A DNA stretch of 64,000 nt from Beaufortia kweichowensis (GCA_019155185.1 CM032798.1:19219621-19283620); one strand, 5' to 3'. Counted from the first letter of the stretch, positions 45,601 through 60,600 are shown. Made by a program: numbers and translations. The notes: generated by a model not told the origin, from the letters alone.

Positions 45601-48600
45601 ATAAATAGTTCTGGCAGTAAAAAGTAAACCCTTTGAAGTAAACCCACCCTGAAGCATGAAATCTTGGGAACCGCAGCTCCCTCGTTCACTTCAGTATGTT
45701 TTATAACAGTTTGTCCTGACCAATATGGCGGCGCCGTTGACCCATCACAGTAAACCAATCGGAACAGTCCTCAGTGCCTTTCAGCCAATGGCATTGGTTT
45801 GGGGCGGGACTAAGTGTTTTTCTGAAGGGTTTGTTTGGGACGCACGTGTGTGCAGCAGCAGCAGCAGTCAATCATCAGTTGAGTTTAATGTTATCAAAAT
45901 TAATATGGAATTTCATACAAACACTGTGAAATATCAGATTTGTACATTTTCTTTTTTGATGAAAGTAGCGGTTAATACTGAATTATCACAGTTTATCGCT
46001 GTAAAAGCAGTCTGTATAACCATGATAGTGACGTAAAAGGTTAAACTCTTTGATAAACTGTTATTCCTTCTACACTATTTCTGTCATAATCCTGAGATTA
46101 AACGTGATGAGCACATTGGCGTCCTAAAAATACCGAAATTAAAAGTGGGATGTTTAATGGATTTGACTCGACTGACCTCTGCTGGTGACTTTGAGTAACA
46201 ACACGAGACAAAATGAACAACCTTTTAAAAATATATACTAATACAGTCATAAACATTTCTTACTGGTTACAAAACTTAATTTTGCACTATGTTTACTACA
46301 ACTTTCATCTTTATGACAATGTGATTATTTTTCTGTTTATCTTCATCATCTCTGTTAAACCGCACATGTCTGTCTGTCCTTCTATGCACATATGTGTATG
46401 TATATATTAATATTCTCTTATAATTATTGATTGTGACCAGTTTATATCAGACTGTAGTATATCTAAACAGTCAGGTTTGAAAATGAAATTTTTGTGTTGT
46501 TGTTTTTTTGCTCAGAGAATATTAAAGGCTGTAAAGATGGTGATCAGATGTATTCAGAGAATGAGATGTGGAAGCCGGAGCCGTGCAGATTGTGTGTATG
46601 TGATGGTGGACGTGTGATATGTGAAGAGATCCGCTGTGAGGAGATCAAAGCATGTGAAAACTTCATCATCCCAGATGGAGAATGTTGTCCTGTGTGTCAG
46701 ACCTTCGCCAGTGCACGAGGACAAATCGGTGAGGGTTTCCCTTATTTACATTTAGGCATTTAGCTGATGCTTTTATCCAAAGTGACTTACAAATATTAGG
46801 AGACAATGAAGCGACACATCAAAAGAGGAAACAATAGTATGAAGAAGTGCTTTCCTAAGTTTACAATGTTTCACAGTGTTAGATAAGAACCTGTAGAGGA
46901 TGATGTCAGGTTTCACTGTCAGCAGGTGTATTATTATGATTATATACTAACACACAGTGTTTTATGACTCTCTTGTGTTTTTTTTAGAAACATTTGCATT
47001 AAAGGTATGAGAATGCCTTACACTCAATCATATAGATTTACATCTTTTGTTTACTGAATGCATTATATTAATGATATTAATAGGTTTGCTTGACTTTTTC
47101 AGGGCCAGAAAGGTGAACCTGGAGACATTCCTTATGTGAGTCCATTAGATGAATGAAACTGCTGTTCATATGCAATATCAGAGACTGATCGAACACATTT
47201 ATATGTGCTGTTCTTATTCTCAGATTGTGGGTGTACCTGGACGTCCAGGACCAATGGTGAGGAAATGAGTCATGCATTCACATATAGTCCTTACATGAAT
47301 AATCAAATCATATTTATCATGTTTAATGTCACATCACACAGGGTCCTCCAGGAGAAGCTGGACGACCAGGATATGCAGGCAGTAAAGGAAGACGAGTATG
47401 TGACAAAAGATCTTTTAACATATAGGCCTAGTTATAACATATCATAGACCAAAGTTATGTACAAATAGTAGCTTTCTCTTAATTATGAAATGTAAATTTG
47501 AAATAAAAGTTCATTTGAGTTAATGCATCATCATGATTTGGGAAATGAAAGTAAAATCATTGAAACATTGACACAGGCTGGTTTTTTGTGAAGGGTGTTT
47601 CAGGTCCACCTGGTTTTGATGGGGAACCGGGTGTTCCAGGTATGCCCGGTGAGCCGGGTCCTCTGGGCACGGCACTTCCAGGAGTGAGTATTCTTATCTT
47701 GATATGTATATGATCCTAAAATCATATTCTTTAGGATTTTTGTTTTTATTTTTGTTCAGGACAGTGTAACCTGTCATTGTTAGCAATTCAATTTGTTTCC
47801 CTGAATATATAATTATATTACTTACCAGGATCATAATATCATGATAATGCATGTTTACAATATAAAAAACAATGGGTTCTAAATTCATGGGTTTATTAGA
47901 AATGACATTTCTTTGAAAGCAGACGTACATAATACAGCAGTAAAGGAGCTATTTTAACCTACAAGGTGTTTTTAAGTGAGAATATGAAACACATTCAAAC
48001 ACACAATATCTGCCCATGATCCAGTGTTTACTGAATGCTTATTTATGCTTTTAATTTGGTTTTATATTATAAACTAAAGCACAGAGCAACAGCTTGTGAT
48101 ATGTGTTTTATAACATATAAATATATATCATGATTTCTTCAATGTAGAGATCTGTATATCTGTGTCTGTATTGACTTTAGTTTGGGTTTTAAGGAATTAC
48201 ATTTATACTTTCCAGAGTCAGTTTGCATCTCAGATGGCGTCTGGATTTCAGGATGGAAAGCATGGGCCGGCAGCGATGATCACTGGAGCTCCTGTAAGAT
48301 CTTCACACACTTTACTGTCAATCTAGAACGACAGATGTGAGATAAAAAGAGATTTGTGTTTTTATGATCAGGGTGAATCAGGACAGAGAGGTCATCCAGG
48401 TCCACCAGGTCCACCTGTAAGTTCATTTTAATATGAAACTATATATTGTCTGAATGTAACTTTGAGTTAGTTGAGTATTTCTCTCTCTCAGGGGCCGACA
48501 GGAGCTCAGGGTGCACCCGGAGACGCAGGTGATCCCGGCCCTATGGTAAGATCTCAAATCAATCTAATATCAATACAGGGAAATGTTTCAAGTGCACTAA

Positions 48601-51600
48601 AGAGGATTGTTTTTCTTTTGCAGGGCACTTACGGTCCGAGGGGACCTGATGGACCTCCAGGTAAACCCGGCCCGGATGTAAGTACACCAAACATACTAAA
48701 CACACTGTAGTTAAGCATCACAACGTGATATTTTCAAGACTGTTCTCTCTGTTATCACAGGGTGAAACAGGACCTTCTGGAAACACCGGAGAACAAGGAT
48801 TCCCCGGCTCTGCAGTATGACGGCATTCATGACACTTTAACACAATGCTCTTTTCATACATACATTTGTAAATCTGTGTTGTCATTTGTGTTTCAGTTAA
48901 ATGCATGCCATACAAATGGTCCCAGTTCTGGTATTAGCTGCTTTTACATAGAAAATGATTTAATAAACACATCACAGTGATGATGAGTGAATCAGATTTG
49001 AACATGCTAGTGAACAAATCATCTGCTCGAGTTGATTCTTTTGAACAGTTCAGTTGAACCAGTCTGATGATGACATCATACCTGTGATGAGATCTCTACT
49101 AATGTTTTCTTTATAGGGTCCCAGAGGGTTTCCAGGGTTACCAGGTCAACCAGGAATGAAAGGTGAAAAGGTGCGTTACAGAAAGACTTACTGATTCTAA
49201 ACATTAAACATCACTAATGATATTCTCCATGTTGTTATAAATCTACAAAACACACATTTATCTATAATAGGGTTATTCAGGTGTGCAGGGTGGCAAAGGA
49301 GAGGCAGGTGCTGTGGGGTCAAAGGTCAGAGGTCACATTTTCACAAATCTATGAGCATCCCTGATGTTTGATTGTCTTTGTAAATGTTAATGTTTGTTAT
49401 GAAAGGGAGAATCTGGATCTCCTGGTGGCATGGGACCTGTGGGTCTACCGGTATGAAGAACTTTCTCATTTTCATTGTGATGTTTCATACGAATTGCACT
49501 TGGTTGGATTTGACTACAGTTCATTTTTACTGTTTGATAGGGTCCAATCGGTGTGACCGGTGAGAGAGGACGCATTGGTTCAACTGGACCTGTGGTAAGA
49601 CAACAGTGTCTTAAAAGCGTGTTTATGTTTTTATATACACAAGTATATTTGATATAATATGACAATTATTTTTTCTTTGAGATGACTATTATATAATACG
49701 TATTCCTTTGTACGTAGCTAATGTTTTTTGTTTGTAGGGAAAGCGTGGCCTTTCTGGACATGTGGGAAAACCAGGTCCATTGGTATGTAAATAAAATAAA
49801 TGTTCATATAAGGTTTATTATTTTTAAACTGTGTTCAGTAACAGTGTTGCAAGAATTGCCAACTGAGAAAATAAAAAACATGTTTTGATGAGAAAGTGTT
49901 GTACAGTACATGCGGTCCACAGATTTTCTTAGTTTTTAGTATTAATGAACTCTTTTGTTCACAGGGACCGATGGGAATTTCTGGAGCTCCAGGATATCCA
50001 GGTGCCCCGGGCATGAAGGTAATTCATGACATCACAGATATCATCAGTGTTTTATTCAGAATGGATTATTCATGACGACAGGGATTGAGGGATGTAATGT
50101 AATGATTGTACAGGGTGAAGCAGGAGCTACAGGTCCTCGAGGTACCAGTGGACCACAGGGCCCGAGAGGAGAACCGGGACGACAGGGATCACAGGGATCG
50201 CAGGGAAATCAGGTGCATCAGCTCACCTCTCCTGCTATACACAACAAATACTTCATTTCAATAGATTGAGCTTTTATTCATTGTGTTTAATGGTGATGTC
50301 ATTTTCAGGGAGCACAAGGAACAGATGGTGCTCCTGGATCTAAAGGGCCATCGGTACGTTCCTCAAACCTTCGTTCAAGAATCTTTCTTTTGTTTTTGTT
50401 TGTTGGGTCTATCATCATCTGGTATTGTTCACAGGGGATTCCAGGCGTGCAGGGACCGGTTGGACTGATCGGACAGCCTGGACCACCTGGATCTCAGGGC
50501 TCAACTGGACTTCCAGGAGCTAAAGGCCAACTGGTAATGACATCATCAATGTGACTGATCATATGATTGAAAAACAGATCTCTCAGATCCTGATTGATGA
50601 TTGATCAAAATAAATGTCGCCAAAGTTGCAACCTACTATGAGTACATTGCACATTTTGTCAAAATAAAAAAACTTTATACTATGAAATTGCAAAATTAAT
50701 GACAGAAGTTATTGCAACAAGTTAAATGGATGGACACAATAAGTTTCAGGGACTATATCGCACAGCAGAAGGATAAAATTGAATTAAATAGCTATAATTA
50801 AGGATTTCAATGTAAATTTGTTTTCGTTTTCATATAGTGATTATTCATATATTGTTGGTTATGATATTGTTTAAATATAGAACATGTGTTGAGTGTGTAA
50901 ATGTGAATGACTTGTTTGTATTTCACAGGGAGATTCGGGCTTCTCTGGATTAAAAGGTGAACCTGGAGCTAAAGGAGAGACGGTGAGTACACAGATCAGT
51001 TTTAGAGTGATATTATTATTCTATCATTCTAGATGAGATGGTTTATCTGTTGTTGTAGGGTCCACCTGGAGCTCACGGTGAAATGGGACCGATGGGAGAG
51101 GAAGGAAAGCGAGGTCCAAGAGGTGACGCAGGGGCTATTGGATCCCCGGGATCACCTGGAGAACGGGTCAGTTCATTATCCTGCTTAACATTAGCCTTAA
51201 TGATTTACTGCAGGTGTTTTATAATGTTACATGATAATGTTTTATATCTCTGAAGGGAGCTCCAGGTAACCGTGGATTTCCAGGAGCTGATGGTTTGCCA
51301 GGACAAAAGGTTCGAAACATCAGCTCATAACAGCGGTGATGTGAATGTAACGCAGCAGTACATTAATATTGTGTGTAATGTTTCAGGGAGCTCAGGGTGA
51401 ACGTGGTGTTCCAGGATCAGAAGGACTTAAAGGTGCCGTTGGAGATCCCGGACGACCCGGTGAAACGGGAATCCCAGGAGCAAGGGTTAGAAAACATTTC
51501 TTCTTTTATATGATGCATATACATCCATATTTCATACGTCCATATCTATATATGACATCACACACAGCATTCAGTGATAAAGTCAAAATAAGAACATCTC

Positions 51601-54600
51601 ACAACATTGAGTCCAGTTTGTTATATGTCACGTCTCTTTAGGGTTTGACGGGCATGCTGGGAATGCAAGGAGCTGAAGGAAAGATTGGACCACAGGTATT
51701 ATGATGTCAGAAAATGAACCGCTTGTATTTAAGTATCAGTCATTTGTAAATCTTCATGAAGAATAATGTCCATTATGAATTGTTTTTGTTTTTAGGGTTC
51801 AGCAGGTGATGATGGGAATCCAGGTTCAGCTGGATCAACTGGTACCAGAGGAGCAGCAGGACCCATGGGTCTGCCCGGACCTAAAGGCTTCAGTGTAATC
51901 TAACAACATATCCATTATTACAGATGTGTGTTATATTAGACATGTATCTGACAACACCTCGTATATTATGAAACGATGATTTTCTTCAGGGTGATCCAGG
52001 TAAAGCGGGAGAGATCGGCTCAGCGGGAGCTGCAGGACAAAGAGTGAGTTCTGTCATCATCCTCTCGACATCAGTGCAAAACATTCTTTAATATACATGA
52101 ACGCTAAAAACACTTTCATATATTTGTCACAAAGTTAAAGAGATAAAGAGATCTCTGTTGTCTGCAACACACAGGTCATGTGTTTGAGGAACACATATAA
52201 AAATATGTACAGTAAATGTATTTTAAGATGTAAGTGTGCAAACCATTATAATGATGATTTCTGTTTTATAATAGTTTAATATGATGGATGTTATTCTTTT
52301 AGGGACCCAATGGAAAAGATGGAGAAGAAGGACCAGCGGGGACTCCAGGACCTCCTGTAATCACCTTCAGCATTTCCTTTACATCACTTGATATTTACTC
52401 TGTATTTGTACAGTAGATGTTTTTATTAGCGGTATTATACTAATAAAAAGGTAAATAATAATCTGATGTGTTTTCAGGGAGTAGCAGGAAAGAGAGGAGA
52501 GCAGGGACCTCCTGGACTTAATGGATTTCAGGTATAACACTTTCAATCAGAGAAACTTGTTTGTTGATTAAATGTTCTTGAAAGTAACACAACATTAGCA
52601 AGTGACTGATGATGTAATATATACATTTACAGAAGATTCTCTTGAATGTTTTATTCATTGTGATTGTTGTAGGGTTTGCCTGGACCTCCAGGTCCACCAG
52701 GAGAGTCTGGAAAACCTGGTGATGAGGTACATCATTTATTATATTTCTCTCTTCTCATTGACTTCATCACCCTGTTTCATTGATGTCTTTTATTTCATCT
52801 CATCAGGGTGTTCACGGTGAGGCCGGGGGTCCGGGGCTCACAGGACCACGAGTAAGTGTGTTATTTGATAACCGTCATCACATACATTGAGCAGAAACAT
52901 GAAAATGCAAAATCCAGATATATATTTTAGATAGATTATTCTTTTTTAATTTAAGGTATTTTTAAAAATAGCATCAACATTCATATTTACTTTTAGTTTA
53001 CACATTTTATACATGTATTGATATTTTGAGTGACTGTTACAGGTTAAAGAAGATCTCATAAACAGTATTATTATCTCTGTTCTTCATAGGGTGAGCGAGG
53101 AACTCCTGGAGAGAGAGGCGAAGCAGGACCTAATGGGTTACCAGGACCCAAAGGAAACCCGGGAACTCCTGGACCTGATGGTCCAAAGGTTACACACTGA
53201 TTTCTCTCAATGATAAAAGGGATGAAAAATTGCAAATGCAATGAACGAGTTTCATTTGTCCAAAATCTCTGTTAAATGTATTGAAATGATTTGAAGCGTT
53301 TTTGGCATCTAGTGTGAATTTTGACTCTAGCTGTATGTGAAATCTGTATTCATCATGTACATGTTGATTGATGTACAGGGTAAAGCAGGTCCAGCTGGAA
53401 CTGTAGGAGAACCGGGCCCGGCGGGTCTTCAGGGCATGCCGGGAGAGAGAGGAATAACAGGAACGGTCGGGCCTAAAGGAGAACGTGTACGTCTGTTTGT
53501 GTCAGATAAGAGGAATCACAGAGCTCAGTGTTTAATGTTTACACACGCACAGGAAATTCAGCTGAAATCAAACTCTATTACAGCAGTATTGCATGTATTA
53601 ATCGTCTCGTGAGACACGACAGCTTTCATATTCAGAGTGACTTGATAATATCTTTTAAAAAACACGAGAGATTATCAGTTAAAAACATCTGTGGGAAATG
53701 ATAAAAGACATTAATGAAGCAACCACACAAAGCATGAGAATCAGAACCGAAAGATCTATTTAATATATATTCTGCAGATTTAAACCAACATTAAATCTTT
53801 ATCATCAATCACAGTGACTAGCAGCAAAACTGGGAAAAAATGATTGGTAATAAGAACTTGATTTTGATGAATCTTGCTTTAGAAATCTTTGTATTTCTAC
53901 AACTTTGTTCTTCTTATTTTGACTTTCAAATATTAAAAGTCCACTTTTTTGTTGCTAAAAATGTATTTCTTCTTTTTATTATTTCTTCTTAAAACGTTTA
54001 TTCTTGTACTGTTATGAATTGATTTATATGATATGGGCTTTTTTCTTAAAATTGTAGAATTGTAATGTCATAAAGTGTATGTTTATGTTGTGTGTTGACA
54101 GGGTGCGGTGGGTGACAGAGGAGCTGAAGGAGCGGCTGGCAGTGATGGAGCTCGAGTGAGTAACACAAACTCAACATGACTAAACTCACACAGAAGGCTT
54201 TTCATATTTCTTTTCTATTCTTGTGATGGGTTTATAGAGAAGATAAGATGTTTTTGTTGTGTTGTAGGGATTGCCTGGTGCTGTTGGACCCACTGGACCA
54301 GCCGGGCCGTCTGGAGAGAAGGTTCACTGATGTTTCTATGAAATCAAGTGTTCATTGAATCATTTGTTTTATTGAGAGACTTTGATGTTTCATGTGTTTC
54401 TCATTTAAAGTGTTTAACAGTGTTGTTTGTTTCATTACAGGGAGAACAGGGTCCACAAGGACCTACTGGATCTCCAGGATCAAGAGCAATGGCTGTGAGT
54501 ACATCAGAACATTATCTGTCCATGCTTTAACACCAAACATGATGACATCATCACTGCTGTGTGTGTTTCAGGGCTCACCGGGTGAACCGGGTCCTACTGG

Positions 54601-57600
54601 CCCTGTTGGGTTTGCTGGACCTCCTGTAAGTCCATCCATCCATTCATCCATCATCACTCTATTCATCTATTCCTTCCTCCTTATCATCAAGCTATTATAA
54701 TCTGGTGAAAGTGAATATTGTTTTGTATGTAGGGTCCTGACGGTCAGCCTGGGGTTAAAGGTGAACCAGGAGAGCCGGGTGGAAAGGGTGAGGCGGGTCC
54801 TCCAGGACCTCAGGGAATGGCAGGAAAACCTGGACCTCAGGTGACTTAAAGAACACTAAAGCCAAATAAATCATATTTATTACTATTAAGAACCCTGTAT
54901 AGAAATGGTGCTGTATGTTTTTTAGGGAGTGGTTGGAATTACAGGTCTTAAAGGTGGAAGAGGAACTCAAGGAGCTGCTGTAAGACACATCAAGAGTGTT
55001 TGATTATAATCACTGCTTACAAATGCCCAGATATATGTTCACTTAAATCCTCTTTTGATTTCATCTTTCTGTTAAAAGGGTCCGAGTGGATTTCCAGGTT
55101 CACCGGGAGGTGTTGGTCCTCCAGGTTCTGCTGTGAGTCGTTCCTTCATCATCATTTATCTCAGCGCTTTACATCTTTCTAAAGTGTTTTGGTCCAACAA
55201 GACGTTTGGCTTCTCGTGAGAATCTCTGCATGAACTGTCTGATGTGTTTCTCAGGGTCCGGTCGGTGAGTCTGGAGCTATCGGCGCTCCGGGTAAGCGAG
55301 GTCCTCCCGGGATTCGGGGAGATCCTGGAGGTGCTGGACGTCAGGGAGAGCGTGGAAACCCTGGACCTGCCGGCAGCACCGGAGACAAAGGTGAATCTGG
55401 AGACGATGGACTACCTGTAAGTTAACCTACGTTCATTTCTCATATACTTTTAAATAATACATATGAACTTGTCTTGATAAAGTTTTGTTCATTGTTTCAG
55501 GGTGCAGATGGACCGCCGGGCCCTGCTGGGACTCCAGGACAGAGAGGTCTTGTGGGTCTTCCAGGATTGAGAGGAGAACGGGGTGTAACTGGCCTTCCTG
55601 GACCTGCGGTACATAACCATTACTGTGTTTGATTCTAGGAAACACACATTCAGTATAACAGTATAAAGCGTCTGTTCCGTATGTCTGGTTTCTGTAGGGT
55701 CCACCGGGAAAGGCCGGCACACCGGGTCCACACGGAACCAAAGGTGGTGTCGGACCTGTTGGTTTACCGGGTGCTCTCGGACCTCGAGGAGATGCTGGTC
55801 CAGAGGTATGAGACTTTATTCCTGATTTAAACGTTTCACTGAAAGGGTTTTCACTGATGTGTTACACATTTCTCCTAATGGATCAGGGTTTGCCTGGAGC
55901 TGATGGAATATCAGGAGCTGATGGCATCATCGGAGTCAGAGTAAGTGAATATAATTTCATTATCTTATTCAAAAGAATGGGTTCAGATATGAATAATAAA
56001 TGTTGTTTTGTGTCAGGGTGAGAGAGGAGACGCAGGTCCAGAAGGTCTGGCAGGTGGTCAGGGATCACCGGGAACACAGGGACCCGTCGGAGCTCCAGGA
56101 GGTCCAGGACAGAGAGGTGATCAGGTCTGTTCCTCCAAAATCAATTTTGCTCACAAACATGTAGATTGACATTTCTGATTAATGATCCAGAAGCCGTTTG
56201 AAGTCATGAGATTGAACCTGTGACCTCACAATACATAAGATTAAAACTTCATATCAGTTTATGTCTAACTTCAAACTGATTTTTGGATTTTTGTTATCAT
56301 TAGTCCAGACATTTGGGTAATTCCAGTGTTATGGACGTAACATAGAGTCCAGACATTAAACAAATCTGTCTATACATGAGTTATCTTTCTGAAAAAATGG
56401 AAATATTCATGTGTTATGAATGTGACAGAAGAGAAGACGTGTTTTGTAGGATTTCTGTGAATTAAAATACACAAACCAGAAGCAATAATAGCCAACAAAT
56501 GAAGAAGAGATGACTCTTTAAAGAACATCAAATAGTTATTTTATTAATAATAGTTAATAGTTATTTTAATTTTATGAGGAATATGAACTGTTATAAATGT
56601 GACAATTCTGAAAACACTTCACTTTATCTGACTATGAAAAATCATGATTTAAACAGAAACAAATGCTTTAAAAACTTCCTCACATGAGGATTTACACCAT
56701 CTGAACTATCAGTATGATGAAAACCTTTAATATAAGCTTTATTTTTTCATGATAAGATTGACATTTACATGGAAATGCCCTTCTACAGTCTGTAAATGTA
56801 GTTTATCTAATTGATTTTTCAGGGTCCCAGAGGTCCACCCGGTCCTGATGGTCCAGCGGGAACCAGAGGGAAGAAAGTATGTCTGTATATTCACAGATCT
56901 CAAGTTTTTAAGCATCAAAATGTTCATAAATCTGCAAAATGATCAAAGTCTGTTGGTAGTGCAAATGAGCACACAGTGATATTGATCATCTGTAAATGTC
57001 AGAATAAATTGGGTTTGAGTTAATTAGCCAGTACTGTACATCTACATAAAGAAGTTTAGAGGCTGATTAAAAACATCTCCTGATTGATCTTAGGGACCAC
57101 AAGGACCTTTGGGAGATAAAGGTGAGAGAGGAGAGGCGGGCGAGAGAGGTCAGAAGGGTCACCGTGGCTTCACTGGACTTCACGGTCTGCCCGGATCATC
57201 AGTGAGTTCATAACTCATCAGACAGTATATCACACATCAGTCTTCTGATATAATCCTGTATGTTGATGATGTTTAGGGAGCTCCAGGTGATGATGGTGCT
57301 GTAGGAATCATTGGACCCAGCGGACAGCGAGTGAGTAACACGCTCGTACATGACCAGATTACATGACAAACATCCACACTGAGATTTAATACAGATGGTG
57401 TCATCGTCAGGGACCGCCCGGACCTTCCGGACCAGCGGGTAAAGAAGGTGATATGGGTCCACCTGGAGCGGCTGGAGCTCCTGGATCTCGAGGAACTAAT
57501 GGAGATGTTGGACCAGAGGTGAGACGTGATGTCATGCTCATGATGTCATCATGATTGAGATGGGAATGCCAGCTGTCATCGCACGTATTGAGCATACACA

Positions 57601-60600
57601 GGAAAATGCACTATTATTATTATACATTTGAGATATTTACATTTTTTTATTAGAGGTATTTTTTAAAATATTAACATTAGGATTTTTACATTTTTTAGAT
57701 TAGAAATGAACTATAAAAGTGAATAGTTGAAACAGGTTAGACCAGTTAAACCAACTGAACACCACCTAGATCAAACCAGTAGATCTGTTAAACCATCTTA
57801 AACCAGTTAAGACCAGTATGCCACCTTTAGCTGGTTTAAGCTGCATGCTTCATCTTATTTACTACTAACTGATAATCCAGTAAAATCCGAGACAGCAGGT
57901 GTAAATAAATGACACTAACATTCATTCTCGCTTAATTACCCGCAGTGTGTTTGTCAAGAGCCACTTTCCCTCTTTAATCGTGTGAGAAATGTAAATGTAG
58001 ATTTAATTAACAGATGCTGTTAATGTGACGACACTTACACAAACAGTGTTTCATCTGCAGGGACCTCCAGGAGAACCCGGACCGCCCGGACCCCCCGGAC
58101 CTCCCGGTCCTCCTACTGCCACTTCTGATGACCTCTTCGGCACAAACTTTGAATCTGACGGAGACTCTGAGCCGGAGAACCCGCCGCCTGCCCCGCCAGA
58201 GTATAACGAGGACGAGGCCAAACCCAATAACGCTTCTGATGCGGTTGTGGGCGACAGCGAGGTTGAGCTGTCTCTCAAGAGTCTGGGAGGTCAGCTGGAT
58301 AACATACGCAGTCCAGACGGCAGTCGACAGTATCCGGCTCGCACGTGTCAGGATCTCAAACAGTGTTATCCTCTGAAGAAGAGCGGTGAGATCATGTCTT
58401 TCTCTCTTCTGTATGTGACTCTTTCTTCAGTCAAACACAAAAGGAGATCTTTTAAGAAATGTTTCAGTGGTTTTGTGTTTATTTAGTCAATGTTGTTTGA
58501 TTATCAACATTCTTTTTCAAAATATCTTTTGTTTTCTGCAGAGGAAAGAAACTTGTACAGGTTTGACAAATCGTTCACCTTAAAATGAAAATGATGTCAT
58601 AATTTATTTACTTTAATGTCATTTTATCATTTCTTCTGTGAAGCACAAGAAGAGACATTTTAAAGAATATTTTTGTAAAGTAAAGAACAACTATGACTTC
58701 CTAAAACTCTTATGGCTTATGATTATTTTTAATACTCTGTTATAAAAAAAGTGATTGAAAAGATTTGAGACCGAATGCTTCAGCTCTTTATACAGATGTA
58801 ATTTATAATTTGGCATGAACAGAGGTTTGGTTAACGGGTAACAGCTTGTTTAACATCTCATTTATTTTATTGACAGTGTTGTGGAACATCAGATGAGAAA
58901 GTCATTATCTCTGAGAGCGATTAGAGTAAACACACTAAACACAATGACAGAAAACACTGTTTGACTTCATAAATAAAAAGAAATGAGCTGTAAGATGCTG
59001 TGTGATAGACACAGAATGAGCGTCAGAATAATCCAGTGTCATCTTTATATAATAAAAGAGGATGTAGTGAAGAATGTTAATGATTTTTTTTATGTCTCTG
59101 TGCTGCTGGAGATTTGATGTCATTTCTGAACGTGTCATCAGGTGATTATTGGATCGATCCGAATGAAGGAAGCATTCGAGATGCCATCCAGGTGTACTGT
59201 AACATGGAAATGGGAGAGACGTGTATATCTGCCAATCCTGCCAACATCCCTCGCAAGAACTGGTGGACTTCATCATCCAGCACACAGAAACACGTGTGGT
59301 TTGGAGCGACCATGAACAGAGGAACAAAGGTTCATACAAACACAACAAGAGAATTAAACCAATCCTGAGAACTGAACCCATGAAATAACACTCAATAACA
59401 TATCAAATATGAATTGACGTTAGCACATCACATTACACAAGTTGTAAGATCTCAAGAAACACATTCAGTCTAATCACATTAGACCGGTTAAGATCATTCT
59501 CCTAAAAGCAGATCTCAATAACAACATAAGCCGATGATGTCATTGTTGTGTTTCAGTTTACATACGGCAGTAAAGAGACGTCTGCAAACACGGTATCTGT
59601 TCAGTTGAGATTCCTGCGGCTCCTGTCTAAAGAAGCAGCTCAGAGCGTCACTTATCACTGTAAAAACACTGTGGCGTATAAAGATGAGAAGAGCAGTAAT
59701 CTGAAGAAAGCTGTGATCCTCAAGACTTCTGATGGACAAGACATCAAAGCTTACAACACCAACAACCGGCTGAAGTACAGCGTGACGGAGGACAGCTGCT
59801 CTGTATGTTCACTGCTAAATCAAATAGAAATCACTGATGGTTAAAAAACATTCATACTCTCATCTATCAGTCAAATGTTTATGAACACTTACAATCACTG
59901 TTCTTTAGATGTTTTCCACATTTTACAATAGCAGTAAACTCATTAAAACCATGAAATAACACAATTATAACTTTGGGAATTATGGTGTGACTAAAAGCAT
60001 CTCAAATAAATGAACACTATGTTTTATTTGATCATCTTCAGTCACACTTTGTCTTCTTGAGATCTCAACCTGAGAAGATTTTTAAACAGAACTGAATTTC
60101 TGAACTCTTATTGACTGATTTTTATTATTTGATCCTTTTAAAACTTTTCTAAAGAAATTTGTTGGCACAATTACATTTATATCTAAATTCAGTCATTGAA
60201 ATATAGAAGATTTTTAAGATCATGAGAAACATTTTTGTCAGTTGTGTCTAAACTAAAATCAGTTGCTAATAAAGAGTAGCTGACTACATGTACACAGTTT
60301 AATAGATCATCACATTTATCTTTTATCTTCTGCTCACTTTGTTTCTGTAAATTCTTTTGTATAAATGCATAAATCTAGTTCCCATCATCAGATCATTATT
60401 ATAAATTGACTGTTTTCGTTCAATATTTAGTGACATTACTAATAGAAGCGTTTTGTTTTTCTCTGTAGAAATCTAACGGTGAATGGGGTAAAACCATCTT
60501 TGAGTATCGCACACAAACACTTTCTCGTCTGCCGTTTGTGGATTTGGCTTCAGTGGATGTCGGTGGTAAAGATCAGGAGTTTGGCATTGATATCGGCCCG

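Larger units (their letters stand above)
42747..46515 (+). other. col5a2 intron 1 (3.8 kb)
   Basis: The largest intron of the gene. It is AT-rich, holds a dispersed repeat fragment at about 45350-45500 and a GC-rich promoter-like cluster at about 45720-45870. Fibrillar collagen first introns often carry enhancers; none can be proven here. Confidence 0.4.
42656..48293 (+). other. col5a2: col5a2 exons 1-8: signal peptide, VWC domain, N-propeptide
   Basis: Exons: 42656-42746 (signal peptide MTALHHMRISVRLIVCLSQV, then FFITCQ), 46516-46728 (VWC domain), 46988-47004 (17 bp), 47103-47135, 47224-47256, 47342-47395, 47594-47683, 48216-48293. The VWC exon has ten cysteines in the pattern GCKDG, EPCRLCVCDG, VICEEIRCEE, KACEN, GECCPVC. 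The short collagen segment (exons 4-7) precedes a non-helical telopeptide SQFASQMASGFQDGKHGP. I saw no tolloid or ADAMTS cleavage site clear enough to call. Confidence 0.88.
54102..58114 (+). other. col5a2: col5a2 exons 35-51: second part of the triple helix
   Basis: Exons: 54102-54155, 54268-54321, 54441-54494, 54572-54625, 54733-54840, 54926-54979, 55079-55132, 55255-55416, 55501-55608, 55698-55805, 55887-55940, 56017-56124, 56823-56876, 57094-57201, 57277-57330, 57411-57518, and the start of 58061-58385. The helix ends GPPGEPGPPGPPGPPGPP at 58061-58114. GQKGHRGFTGLHGLPG in exon 48 matches the conserved carboxy-terminal crosslink region. Exon 37 (54441-54494) ends GSPGSRAMA, with Ala where Gly is expected. 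Confidence 0.9.

Noticed and set aside
45725..46036. Reading frame starting MAAPLTHHSK in col5a2 intron 1
   Set aside because: No recognised protein and no splice context; it lies over the promoter-like motifs, which are the better explanation.
58935..59381. Minus-strand 148-codon reading frame
   Set aside because: Antisense to the col5a2 propeptide exon and adjoining intron, with no homology.
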